A stretch of 64,000 bases of DNA from an uncultured Helicobacter sp. (GTDB lineage: Bacteria; Campylobacterota; Campylobacteria; Campylobacterales; Helicobacteraceae): contig CALUTE010000003.1 of assembly GCA_944323645.1 (NCBI GenBank), positions 78,612 through 142,611 on the forward strand, in the 5' to 3' direction. Numbering within the stretch: the stretch's first letter is position 1; the number at the start of each line of letters is the position of its first letter. A model generated the notes under the pieces. The model saw only the letters and a list, made by a program, of their open reading frames with translations. It was not told the origin of the DNA and did no database searches. Positions 18,302 to 27,439 of the stretch are shown piece by piece. The position numbers and the translations under genes are program-made.

Positions 18302-20722
18302 CTATTTTAATGTCTTCTCAAGTTGTGCAATACGTGTCCAAGTTGCTACCACAGAATCCGGATTCAACGAAATTGAGCTAATGCCCTCTTTCACCAAAAA
18401 CTCTGCAATTTCCGGATAATCACTTGGTGCTTGTCCACAGATTCCACAGTATTTATTATGCCTTTTACACGCATCAATGGCGCGCTTAAACATATCAAGC
18501 ATTGCGGGATTGCGTTCATCAAAAATATGGCTCACAAGCTCTCCATCTCTATCAACTCCAAGCGTTAGTTGAGTAAGGTCATTTGAGCCTATCGAGAATC
18601 CATCAAAAATTGCCAAGAAGTCATCTGCTAAAATAACATTCACAGGTAATTCGCACATCACATAGATCTCTAAGCCATTTTTTCCAGATTCTAAGCCATT
18701 GCGCCGCATAAGTTCTAGCACCTTTTTTCCCTCTTCTGGCGTACGCAAAAATGGTACCATTACTTTCATATTGGTAAGTCCCATTTCCTCACGCACCATA
18801 CAAAGCGCCTCACATTCCCATTCAAACGCCGTGCGATAAAGATCTGAATAATACCGGCTTGCACCACGATAACCAAGCATAGGATTCTCCTCAAGTGGCT
18901 CATATGCTGCCCCACCAATCATACCGCGATATTCATTTGATTTAAAATCACTTGTACGCACAATCACCGGTTTTGGATAAAAAGCCGCAGCGATCATTCC
19001 CATACCTTCGGCAATTTTTTTGACAAAAAAATCTTTTGGATTCTCATATCCAGAAATCAGCTTTTCAATCTCGTCACGATCTTTAATATCTTTCTTGCCA
19101 TTTTGCAAATCAAGTAACGCAAGAGGATGGGCTTTTATTTGATTTAAAATAATATGCTCCATTCTTGCAAGCCCAACCCCATCATTTGGGAGCTGCGAGA
19201 ATCCAAAGGCTTTTTCAGGATTGCCGATATTCATATAGATTTTTGTTTTAGTCTCACCTAGATTGCTAAGTTCGATCGTCTCAATTTCAAAAGGATGAAT
19301 TCCTGCATAAATGTATCCATCCTCACCTTCTGCACACGAAGCTGTAACTTCCATTCCCGTATAAAGCCTATCCGTTGCTCCAAATGCTCCAACAATCGCA
19401 GGAACACCAATTTCACGTGCCACAATAGCTGCGTGGCAAGTGCGCCCACCACGATTTGTAATAACTGCCGCGGCTTTTTTCATCGCTGGTTCCCAGTCGG
19501 GATCGGTGTTGTCCGTTACGAGAATCTCCCCTTCTTTAAACGTATTCATATACTCTAAATCATTGATAATTCGAACTTTTCCATACCCTATTTTTCCACC
19601 AATAGCGCGTCCTTTAAGGAGTACTTCGCGTTGCGCATTTTTGTCTTTAAATCGAAATTTTTCTAAGCGTTGCGCGCTACTTTTACTCTTTTGACTCTGC
19701 ACGGTTTCTGGGCGAGCTTGAACAATAAATATTTCACCACTTTCGCCATCTTTGGACCATTCCATATCCATAGGGCGATATTCCCCAGCCTCCTTTGTAT
19801 AGTGCTCTTCAATCTTGATCGCATAGCGTGCAAGAGTAAGAATATCCGCATCGGTTATGGAGAAAGTTTTCATTTCTTCTTGAGTGGTTTGAATATTTTT
19901 TGTTGGATGATCGCTCCCTCGCGGTGCATAGACCATTTTTTGGTGTTTGTGCCCTAACTGACGTTTAATAATAGGACGCTTCCCTTCCTTAAGAGTGGGT
20001 TTAAATACATAGAACTCATCAGGATTTACTGTCCCGCCTACAACATTCTCACCAAGCCCCCAAGAAGAAGTAATAAAGACTGCATCCTTAAACCCTGTCT
20101 CTGTGTCAATGCTAAACATTACTCCAGCACTGCCCTTATCGGCGCGTACCATTTTTTGCACACCTACAGAAAGCGCAACCTTAAAATGATCAAATCCGCG
20201 TGAAGCACGATAGCTCACAGCCCTGTCGGTAAAAAGCGAAGCAAAACAAGACTTAATATAGTGAATAAGCTCTGTTGCTCCCCGAACGCTTAAATACGTA
20301 TCCTGCTGTCCCGCAAAACTCGCATCAGGCAAATCTTCTGCTGTAGCTGAACTACGCACAGCCACATCGGCTTCCTCCATTCCATACTCTTCACTCAAAA
20401 TTTTATAAGCTTGAAAAATTTCATCGCGCAAATCAGCTGGAAGAGTCGTACTAAAGATAAGCTCACGAATTTTTCTTGAACGATTTTTAAGAACATCAAT
20501 TTCTGTTACATCAACGCCCTCTAGTAAATCAATAATACTTTGACGAATCCCTCCAGAATCTAACAGATACCAATATGCATCACTTGTGATAGCAAAGCCA
20601 TTTGGCACTTTAATACCAACTGGCACAAGCTCTTGAAACATTTCACCTATGCTAGCATTCTTGCCTCCTACTAGCGGCACATCTTTATTATTCAGCTCTT
20701 TAAAAAACTTGATGTACTTCAT
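18302..20722 (-). CDS. ppsA: Phosphoenolpyruvate synthase
   Basis: 806 residues, near the family length of about 800. Order of domains: N-terminal ATP-grasp-like PPDK/PEP-binding domain ([13 protein letters not shown]), the mobile phospho-His domain with G-G-R-T-C-H-A-A-I and His430 as acceptor, then the C-terminal TIM barrel ending with [13 protein letters not shown] and [11 protein letters not shown]. It makes PEP from pyruvate and ATP for gluconeogenesis, which fits growth on lactate through LutABC. The ATG at 20722 has GAGGAG six bases ahead; an upstream in-frame start at 20794 has none. Confidence 0.95.
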   Translation of the reverse strand: MKYIKFFKELNNKDVPLVGGKNASIGEMFQELVPVGIKVPNGFAITSDAYWYLLDSGGIRQSIIDLLEGVDVTEIDVLKNRSRKIRELIFSTTLPADLRDEIFQAYKILSEEYGMEEADVAVRSSATAEDLPDASFAGQQDTYLSVRGATELIHYIKSCFASLFTDRAVSYRASRGFDHFKVALSVGVQKMVRADKGSAGVMFSIDTETGFKDAVFITSSWGLGENVVGGTVNPDEFYVFKPTLKEGKRPIIKRQLGHKHQKMVYAPRGSDHPTKNIQTTQEEMKTFSITDADILTLARYAIKIEEHYTKEAGEYRPMDMEWSKDGESGEIFIVQARPETVQSQKSKSSAQRLEKFRFKDKNAQREVLLKGRAIGGKIGYGKVRIINDLEYMNTFKEGEILVTDNTDPDWEPAMKKAAAVITNRGGRTCHAAIVAREIGVPAIVGAFGATDRLYTGMEVTASCAEGEDGYIYAGIHPFEIETIELSNLGETKTKIYMNIGNPEKAFGFSQLPNDGVGLARMEHIILNQIKAHPLALLDLQNGKKDIKDRDEIEKLISGYENPKDFFVKKIAEGMGMIAAAFYPKPVIVRTSDFKSNEYRGMIGGAAYEPLEENPMLGYRGASRYYSDLYRTAFEWECEALCMVREEMGLTNMKVMVPFLRTPEEGKKVLELMRRNGLESGKNGLEIYVMCELPVNVILADDFLAIFDGFSIGSNDLTQLTLGVDRDGELVSHIFDERNPAMLDMFKRAIDACKRHNKYCGICGQAPSDYPEIAEFLVKEGISSISLNPDSVVATWTRIAQLEKTLK

Positions 20723-20878
20723 TCGTTCTCCTCGTTTTAGTATGCATCTTTTGGCAAAAACTCTATATTGTAATTTATAAACCTTTATTTGCAACTTAAT
20801 ACAAAAGCAAAAATCAATTTGCTACAATAACTGCAACATAAATCATAATCTATAAATCACAATACCACAAGGATTTTT

Positions 20879-23197
20879 ATGCACACCTCTACACAATTTG
20901 CTATTCAAGATATGCCAAGTATGTTAGCTAGGCATAAACTTTCGCAAGATGACTACAAGCAGATTCTAGCTATTTTGGGGAGAGAGCCAAATCTTGTAGA
21001 ATTGGGAATATTTTCTGCAATGTGGAGCGAACATTGTAGCTACAAATCAAGCAAAATCTACCTCAAAGACTTCCCCACAAGCGCACCTTGGGTTATACAA
21101 GGTCCGGGAGAAAATGCCGGTGTGATTGATATTGGTGGTGGTTATAGTGCCATCTTCAAGGTAGAATCCCACAACCACCCTAGCTTTATAGAACCCTATG
21201 CTGGTGCAGCAACGGGGGTTGGTGGCATTATGCGTGATATTTTTACTATGGGTGCGCGCCCAGTGGCAAGCTTAAATTCCATTCGTTTTGGTGCGATCTG
21301 GCGTAAGGATTCTGTTGGTAAGCGACACAAATACTTGCTCTCTGGTGTGGTTGCTGGAATTGGTGGATATGGCAATTGTATGGGTGTACCAACAATAGGT
21401 GGAGAGACAAGCTTTGAATCCTGCTATAATGGCAATATTTTGGTCAATGCCTTTTGTTTGGGAATCGCCAAAAGTGATGAAATTTTCTATGGGCGTGCGC
21501 AAGGTGTTGGGAATCCTGTTTTGTATGTTGGCAGTAAAACTGGGCGCGATGGGCTTGGGGGTGCTGTTATGAGTTCAGATAGTTTTAGTGAAGACTCAAA
21601 ATCTTTACGCCCAACCGTACAAGTAGGTGATCCTTTCACAGAAAAATTACTACTAGAAGCTTGTCTTGAATTGTTTAGGCAAGATCTTATCGTAGGAATC
21701 CAAGATATGGGTGCAGCAGGACTTACAAGCTCAAGCTTCGAAATGGCTGGGCGCGCTGGAAGTGGTATGCGCTTAGACCTTGATAAAGTACCTATGCGCG
21801 AAAATCATATGAACGCATATGAGCTTATGCTTAGCGAATCCCAAGAACGTATGTTGATTTGCGCTAAAAAGGGTGCGCAAGAGAAAATTAAAGCAATCTT
21901 TGCCAAATGGGAGCTTGATTGTGCTGTGATTGGTGAAGTTACACAAAGTGGTGCTATGGAACTATTTTGGCAAGGAGAGCAAATTGCACATATCCCCATC
22001 TCACCGATTGTCCAAAATGCTCCAATTCTACATCTTCCTACAAAAGAACCAGACTATATTGCCAAGGTGCGCTCCATTAACCCTCTAGAATCTATCTTGC
22101 AACACACAGCCCATCTAGAACCCACAGCCATTCTATGCACCTTGCTTTCAAGTCTTGATATTTGCGACAAAGAATGGATCTATGCCCAGTATGATAGTAG
22201 TGTACAAACAAATACAATGGTTGGCTCTGGTCAAGGTGAGGGAAGCGTAATTCGCATTAAAGAAAATGATGTAGCACTTGGAATGAGCATACACGCCCCC
22301 ATCCGCTACTGCTACCTTAACCCCAAAGAAGGATCAAAAATAGCAGTTGCACGTGCTGGGCGCAAATGTGTTACACGAGGCATAAAACCACTTGCAATTA
22401 GTGATTGTCTTAATTTTGGCAATCCCAATAATCCTGAAGTTATGTGGCAATTTAAAGAATCTTGCGAGGGGATTAAACTTGCTGCACAAGCTCTCGAAAC
22501 ACCCATAGTGAGTGGTAATGTATCGCTTTATAACCAAACAAACAATAATGACATTTATCCTTCGCCAACTATCGTAAGCGTTGGTGTTGCACAAAATAAA
22601 GAACATATTATAGATTCTGCTCTAAGCAAAGAAGGTAATACACTCATACTGCTTGGCAATATAGATGCTGATTTTGGAGGAAGTGTTTTAGAAAAACTCT
22701 GCCAAATGGGTGTCTTTGAAGGAATGTATGAGCAAAATACGCAAGATATCACACCTTGTGGTGATGCACCACAAATTGATCTTGCGGTTGAAAAACGTTT
22801 GTGGAATCTACTTCTTACAGGTATTGGAGAAGGCATTATCTGCTCGGCAAAAGAAGTCGGAGAAGGTGGGCTTGGGATTGCACTTACAAAAATGGCGATC
22901 TTTGGAGGAAAGGGCTATAATATACATTTTAAAGCCCCTGATTATGAGTGGCTTTTTGCCCAAAGTCAAAGCTGTGTGGTCATCGAAGTGGCAGAGGAAC
23001 ATTTAGGCAGGCTAAAAACCCTTGCGCAAACAGCAGACATACCCTATACGCTCCTTGGAGAAGTGCAGGGCAAACACCTTCGCATCACCTTAGATTCTAG
23101 TATATCTAGGGCACCCATTGTACTTTCTTTAGATGATGCACAAAAAATATTTTTTGAAAGTTTTGAAAAGCATCTAGCCAATACAAGTGCCACTTAA
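20879..23197 (+). CDS. purL: Phosphoribosylformylglycinamidine synthase subunit PurL
   Basis: 772 residues, the short PurL type that works with separate PurQ and PurS, neither of which is in the window. Motifs: [10 protein letters not shown] near residues 50-59, V-E-S-H-N-H-P-S at 95-102, G-A-A-T-G-V-G-G-I, and [10 protein letters not shown] mid-protein. It catalyses the ATP-dependent amidation of FGAR to FGAM in purine synthesis. The ATG follows AAGG closely, and a TACAAT box lies at 20823-20828. It converges with the META-domain gene, 4 bases away. Confidence 0.96.
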   Translation: MHTSTQFAIQDMPSMLARHKLSQDDYKQILAILGREPNLVELGIFSAMWSEHCSYKSSKIYLKDFPTSAPWVIQGPGENAGVIDIGGGYSAIFKVESHNHPSFIEPYAGAATGVGGIMRDIFTMGARPVASLNSIRFGAIWRKDSVGKRHKYLLSGVVAGIGGYGNCMGVPTIGGETSFESCYNGNILVNAFCLGIAKSDEIFYGRAQGVGNPVLYVGSKTGRDGLGGAVMSSDSFSEDSKSLRPTVQVGDPFTEKLLLEACLELFRQDLIVGIQDMGAAGLTSSSFEMAGRAGSGMRLDLDKVPMRENHMNAYELMLSESQERMLICAKKGAQEKIKAIFAKWELDCAVIGEVTQSGAMELFWQGEQIAHIPISPIVQNAPILHLPTKEPDYIAKVRSINPLESILQHTAHLEPTAILCTLLSSLDICDKEWIYAQYDSSVQTNTMVGSGQGEGSVIRIKENDVALGMSIHAPIRYCYLNPKEGSKIAVARAGRKCVTRGIKPLAISDCLNFGNPNNPEVMWQFKESCEGIKLAAQALETPIVSGNVSLYNQTNNNDIYPSPTIVSVGVAQNKEHIIDSALSKEGNTLILLGNIDADFGGSVLEKLCQMGVFEGMYEQNTQDITPCGDAPQIDLAVEKRLWNLLLTGIGEGIICSAKEVGEGGLGIALTKMAIFGGKGYNIHFKAPDYEWLFAQSQSCVVIEVAEEHLGRLKTLAQTADIPYTLLGEVQGKHLRITLDSSISRAPIVLSLDDAQKIFFESFEKHLANTSAT

Positions 23198-23201
23198 TCG
23201 C

Positions 23202-23651
23202 TTAAGGTTCAATCGTAACAGAAGGGATAAGCCTTATTCGAAAGCCATCTTCTCGAATGAGTTCAACCATCTCGTCATTGCCAACAACAGCAAATCGTCC
23301 CTCAAAGATTCTAGTAAATATCGCCTCAATCTGGGATTCTGCGCTTGAAGCACACATCTTTCTAGTAACACCACCAGGGCTTACTAACAATATTTTGCCG
23401 CCACCTTGTATTTGATAGTTTGCAAAAAAGTTATTGCACCCAACTATGCCTCGCACTTGTGAGCCGCTGAACGTAAGGTAGGCATTTTCTACATCATAAG
23501 GCACAATAACTTCATATCCTCCCATATTCATAAGTTCCACTTCCCAGCGGTATTTACTAAGCGTATAAGCACTAACACCAAGCAGTGCCTCTATAGCAAA
23601 AAGCTTATTTGTACAACACAAAAACCAAAGAACAAAAAAAATTTTCTTCAT
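23202..23651 (-). CDS. Secreted META/HslJ-like domain protein
   Basis: 149 residues with a signal peptide (hydrophobic residues 4-18, likely cut after LFA). The mature part has the META-domain pattern: Y-R-W-E-V-E-L early, A-Y-L-T-F-S-G-S-Q-V-R-G-I-V-G-C-N-N-F-F-x-x-Y, then V-T-R-K-M-C-A. HslJ-type META domains are small periplasmic or outer-membrane domains of unclear function; the two conserved Cys could form a disulfide. It lies 15 bases after the membrane-protein gene and is probably cotranscribed. Confidence 0.7.
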   Translation of the reverse strand: MKKIFFVLWFLCCTNKLFAIEALLGVSAYTLSKYRWEVELMNMGGYEVIVPYDVENAYLTFSGSQVRGIVGCNNFFANYQIQGGGKILLVSPGGVTRKMCASSAESQIEAIFTRIFEGRFAVVGNDEMVELIREDGFRIRLIPSVTIEP

Positions 23652-23666
23652 ATCCTATCCTTATAA

Positions 23667-24296
23667 TTAATGCCACATAAACTTTCCATAATACCAACTA
23701 TATGCACCAAACACTCCTATATAAAGCAAAATCGAAAAGACTAGATTCTGGAGTATAACAGCAGGAATGGAGTGTTTTTTGTACCAAAAATACACCATAT
23801 CAAATACTACAAAAAACAAAAACACTGGAACAATCTGCCTGCCATAAAACGCAAAAAGCATACCATAAGCACCTTTTTCTAGGAATTGTAATGCTTCAAA
23901 GATATTGTGTAAAAAACTCGAAATAAAGCCTCCATAAAGCATACTTGGGTATGCGCAAAGCAAATAGAGCAAAAAAAGCACCACATACGATCGAAAAATC
24001 GCATACCAAACACTCAAAAATCCACATACAAGCACAACAAGAATCCCAATAAAATTTGCACTAAAAAAATAGACAAGCCAAATAATGGGCAAAAAGATAA
24101 GCAAAGCGTATGTAAAGATTGTTTGCTCCATATAAGAAAGCCTCTCTAATGTGCTAGGCAATGCAACAAAAAAAACTACAACATAACATATCGCTAATAG
24201 TAATATCTTGGCGTTATTGTTGGTTGCAAGCGCACTCTTACTGCAACCTTTTATGACGTGCCACAAAGAATGCAAAAAACCAGATTGTTTGCTCAT
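23667..24296 (-). CDS. Hypothetical polytopic membrane protein
   Basis: 209 residues with about six transmembrane helices (starting near residues 29, 61, 81, 100, 150 and 180) and a short basic N-terminus. AAGGAG precedes the ATG by six bases. It is rich in Phe, Tyr, Leu and Trp with few charged residues. The downstream partner encodes a META-domain protein. I do not recognise the family. Confidence 0.65.
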   Translation of the reverse strand: MSKQSGFLHSLWHVIKGCSKSALATNNNAKILLLAICYVVVFFVALPSTLERLSYMEQTIFTYALLIFLPIIWLVYFFSANFIGILVVLVCGFLSVWYAIFRSYVVLFLLYLLCAYPSMLYGGFISSFLHNIFEALQFLEKGAYGMLFAFYGRQIVPVFLFFVVFDMVYFWYKKHSIPAVILQNLVFSILLYIGVFGAYSWYYGKFMWH

Positions 24297-24427
24297 TATT
24301 ACTCCTTGAGAAAGAATTATACTAGAAAAATTGTGTAAATTTGTAGATTCTAAGTTATCTAGATTCCGTGTTTAGCTCTCTCAAAGAATTAAAAACTTCT
24401 TACGCATAAACATAGCTTACAAAATGT

Positions 24428-24433
24428 TATAAT
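24428..24433 (+). promoter_or_regulatory. Putative -10 box for the methyltransferase gene
   Basis: Perfect TATAAT 34 bases before the TTG start at 24468, in the divergent gap with the membrane-protein gene. Confidence 0.5.
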
Positions 24434-24467
24434 AAACAAAATAAAGTATTCAATCTAGGGCACATAA

Positions 24468-25514
24468 TTGCAAACACATTTAGATAGAGAACAAACTATC
24501 AATCTTGGTAGCTTTTATACGCCAAGATATATTGTAGAAATAGCATACAAAATGCTACAAAAAAGAATAAATCTCAAAGACTTTTTGCTCTTTGATAGCT
24601 CGTGTGGGTATGGGGATTTTTTTATAGATTCTGATGTATATGGGTATCTAGGAGCCGATATAGATTCTGTAGCACTGCAAAGCGTGGATAAAAATATATC
24701 TACTTTATGTGTTAATAGCCTAGAAAATGTCTCACGAAAAAAATTTGGTATCAAAGAGAATGAAAAGCTTATCATCATTGGCAATCCTCCCTATAATGAC
24801 AAAACCTCAATTATTAGAAATGGTATAAAGCAAGAAATATTTGCCATAGATTCTGATCTAAAGCATAGAGATATAGGCATTAGCTTTTTACGCTCCTATG
24901 CCTTACTAGAACCAGAATTTGTCTGTGTTTTACACCCGCTTTCTTACTTGGTCAAAAAGGCAAATTTTACTGCCCTAAAGCAATTTAAAGATAATTACTG
25001 CCTTGTAGATTCTATGCTTGTGAGTTCTGCAAATTTTAGCAGGGCTAAAACACACTTCCCTATTATTATTGCTTTGTATGAGAGAGATTGCAGAGGAATG
25101 GATTATGAGTTTATACAAACATATAGCTTTACAACAAGCGAGGGCAAAAAATTACGACTTAAAGATTTTGATTTTATTACTAAGTATGTGCATAAATACC
25201 CAAACCCACACGACACAAGAGAGGCAGTGGCATATTTCCATACCTTGCGAGATATAAATGCGTTAAAACGCAATAAAACTTTTGTAAATAAGCCAAACAA
25301 TAATACAATTAGAATCTTTAGTGAAAATCTCAAATACTACTACTATATCCATCATTTTAAGAGTTTTGCCCACAGACTGCCCTATTATTTTGGGAATCTT
25401 GATGTGTTTATCGATAATGCAAGGTTTTTAGAATCTGCTAAAGATTTTATGTCTTTAGATTCTAATCCACGCATTGAGGCGTATTTTACGGAGTTGTTTA
25501 GAGGGTATGTGTGA
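24468..25514 (+). CDS. Orphan N6-adenine DNA methyltransferase
   Basis: 348 residues. SAM-binding motif I is F-D-S-S-C-G-Y-G-D-F-F near residues 42-52, followed by G-A-D-I-D, and the catalytic motif is N-P-P-Y at 106-109, which marks an amino-methyltransferase acting on adenine. An N-terminal F-Y-T-P-R is typical of the class. The C-terminal part should hold target recognition; the site cannot be read from sequence. No restriction endonuclease is adjacent, so it may be solitary and regulatory or part of a decayed system. The start is a TTG with AGGG eleven bases ahead. Confidence 0.85.
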   Translation: MQTHLDREQTINLGSFYTPRYIVEIAYKMLQKRINLKDFLLFDSSCGYGDFFIDSDVYGYLGADIDSVALQSVDKNISTLCVNSLENVSRKKFGIKENEKLIIIGNPPYNDKTSIIRNGIKQEIFAIDSDLKHRDIGISFLRSYALLEPEFVCVLHPLSYLVKKANFTALKQFKDNYCLVDSMLVSSANFSRAKTHFPIIIALYERDCRGMDYEFIQTYSFTTSEGKKLRLKDFDFITKYVHKYPNPHDTREAVAYFHTLRDINALKRNKTFVNKPNNNTIRIFSENLKYYYYIHHFKSFAHRLPYYFGNLDVFIDNARFLESAKDFMSLDSNPRIEAYFTELFRGYV

Positions 25515-25608
25515 AATTTTAAGCAAATTTTTACCATTATTTGCGTAAAACAACGTAGCAGATGTGCCGCATAAACGCACTTTGCACGTTTAAACACAAG
25601 GAAACCCT

Positions 25609-26382
25609 ATGCAGTGGAATGCTACAACATATATGGAATTTGAGGCACAAAGAAATATCGCCATCATAGATCTAATCCAAAAGGTAAAGCCTTTTTTGCA
25701 GAAATGCGAATCAATTCTTGATGTTGGTTGTGGTCCTGCAAATTCCACAAGACTCTTAGCAGAAAACTTCCCTAATGCCAGCTTGCTTGGCATTGATAAT
25801 TCCACATCTATGCTAAAAAAAGCAAAGTCTCTAGAGACTACAAACTGTATATTTAGATTCTGTGATGTAAATAATGATCTTTTAAAGGTGCGCCAAAAGT
25901 TTGATTTAATTTTTGCCAATGCTTCCTTGCACTGGATTCATAATCAAGAAAAATTTTTCAAAGAAGTTTTACAGCTTTTAGAACCTAGTGGAGTTTTAGC
26001 AGTACAGATCCCTCTTGATACCACCTCACTTTTTCACCAAACCTTACAAAATCTAGCCAAAGATTTCGGACTAGAATCTAAAGATATTCGGGCATTTTAT
26101 TCTCTGCAAAGAAATGAGTATTATGATATATTGGTGCAGCATTTTCAAGAAGTAGTATTATGGGAGAGTACATATATACACCCTTTGGAAAACATAGAAT
26201 CTATTCTGCGTTGGTATCGTGGATCTGGGTTGCGGGCATATCTGGAGATCGTGCGTGATAAAGAGGCTTTTGAAAATGAGCTCTTAAAGAGATTACAGCA
26301 GCAAATACAGCCTCAAAAAAATGGCAATGTCTTGCTTGCCATACCAAGACTTTTCTTCATCGCCAAAAAGGCTACTACATAA
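25609..26382 (+). CDS. tam: Trans-aconitate 2-methyltransferase-like SAM methyltransferase
   Basis: 257 residues. Starting M-Q-W-N-A-T-T-Y, it has D-V-G-C-G-P-A-N-S-T for SAM binding, then G-I-D-N-S, L-I-F-A-N-A-S-L-H-W-I and G-V-L-A-V-Q-I-P, the same order as E. coli Tam. Tam methylates trans-aconitate, a by-product that inhibits the citric-acid cycle. AAGGAA precedes the ATG. It follows the DNA methyltransferase by 94 bases and may share its transcript, but the two jobs are unrelated. Confidence 0.82.
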   Translation: MQWNATTYMEFEAQRNIAIIDLIQKVKPFLQKCESILDVGCGPANSTRLLAENFPNASLLGIDNSTSMLKKAKSLETTNCIFRFCDVNNDLLKVRQKFDLIFANASLHWIHNQEKFFKEVLQLLEPSGVLAVQIPLDTTSLFHQTLQNLAKDFGLESKDIRAFYSLQRNEYYDILVQHFQEVVLWESTYIHPLENIESILRWYRGSGLRAYLEIVRDKEAFENELLKRLQQQIQPQKNGNVLLAIPRLFFIAKKATT

Positions 26383-26511
26383 TGTTAGCACAAACTCTAC
26401 AACTTAGATCCTTAGGTACAATACTAGAATCTAGCACAAAACCCAAATCCAAAACTTAAAATGTGTTTTGGCTCTGTGGTAAAATCTTGACTTAGAGTAG
26501 CTCTCATCGTT

Positions 26512-26517
26512 TATAAT
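26512..26517 (+). promoter_or_regulatory. Putative -10 box for the MerR-type regulator gene
   Basis: Perfect TATAAT 29 bases before the ATG at 26547. Confidence 0.5.
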
Positions 26518-26546
26518 TAGATTCTACAAACTCAAAAGGAGGTATT

Positions 26547-26999
26547 ATGGCATATACTATCATCGAAGTGGAGAAAAAAACAGGCGTGTCCTCACACACA
26601 TTACGATTTTGGGCTAAAAAGGGCTTGTTTCCGTTTGTGGAAAAAGATGATAATCAAGTCAAATATTTTAGTGAGCGCGATGTTGAATGGGTGCGCTGGA
26701 TAAATTGGTTTCGTAAATCCCAAATGGACATTCCTACTATTAGACACTATATCAATCTTGCCAACAAAGGGGATTCCACCGCACAAGAGAGACGCGACAT
26801 CATTGCAAGGCAACGCGAAATAGTCGCTGATAATATCGAGGAGTTAAAGACGATTTTGGACACGCTTGATTATAAGCTTGGCGTGTATGATGAAATGCTA
26901 GCAAAAAATATCGATGGCTTTAACCCACAAAGCAAGCAGTATAAAAAATGCAATCCCAAAACACACTGCTATGAAGATTCTAACAATAAAAAGCAATGA
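26547..26999 (+). CDS. MerR-family transcriptional regulator
   Basis: 150 residues. The winged helix-turn-helix is N-terminal (Y-T-I-I-E-V-E-K-K-T-G-V-S-S-H-T-L-R-F-W near residues 3-22), then Y-F-S-E-R-D-V-E-W-V, then a coiled-coil dimerisation helix (about 75-110). The tail has two Cys (C-N-P-K-T-H-C) that might sense metal or redox state; this is inference. AAAGGAGGT gives one of the strongest ribosome binding sites in the window. Many relatives sit beside oxidoreductase genes they control; here the next gene encodes only a small unknown protein. Confidence 0.85.
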   Translation: MAYTIIEVEKKTGVSSHTLRFWAKKGLFPFVEKDDNQVKYFSERDVEWVRWINWFRKSQMDIPTIRHYINLANKGDSTAQERRDIIARQREIVADNIEELKTILDTLDYKLGVYDEMLAKNIDGFNPQSKQYKKCNPKTHCYEDSNNKKQ

Positions 27000-27069
27000 G
27001 GCAAGATAGGCTAGCTGCAAAGAAGCAAAAATTCTAAAACCAAACAATGCAAAATACAAGGAACAAAAA

Positions 27070-27312
27070 GTGGCTATTTTTGAAAAGATACAATGGTTTT
27101 TTGAGAAAATGACAGGAAATACTAAAGATAGGTATGTAGGAGAAGTATTTAGAAATACAGATTCTGTGCTACCAAAAAGACCCATAGGGGTATATAGAAA
27201 ATTTGATGTAACCAATAAGAGCGATCCTAGAAAATTCGTGAGAGATATGGAAAGTGGTGATGTCTATTACACAGAGGATAATGGCAAAAGTTTTGTCAAA
27301 ATTGTAGAATAA
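27070..27312 (+). CDS. Small hypothetical protein (80 residues)
   Basis: Starts at a GTG at 27070 with AAGGA seven bases ahead. The sequence has an N-terminal amphipathic helix (AIFEKIQWFFEKMTG) and a charged strand-rich remainder ending YYTEDNGKSFVKIVE, with no signal peptide or membrane segment. It is 70 bases after the MerR gene in the same orientation. The ribosome binding site and ordinary composition suggest a real gene. Family not recognised. Confidence 0.6.
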   Translation: MAIFEKIQWFFEKMTGNTKDRYVGEVFRNTDSVLPKRPIGVYRKFDVTNKSDPRKFVRDMESGDVYYTEDNGKSFVKIVE

Positions 27313-27439
27313 AAAATATGCACTTACAAAGCACAAATAGAGGCTGCATTCCCACTAAAGCTAATTTACATCACAAAGACAAAGAGGCAAAGATTCTGAA
27401 ACAAAAGAGCAAATCTAGCAAGCACCCAAATGATAAAAT

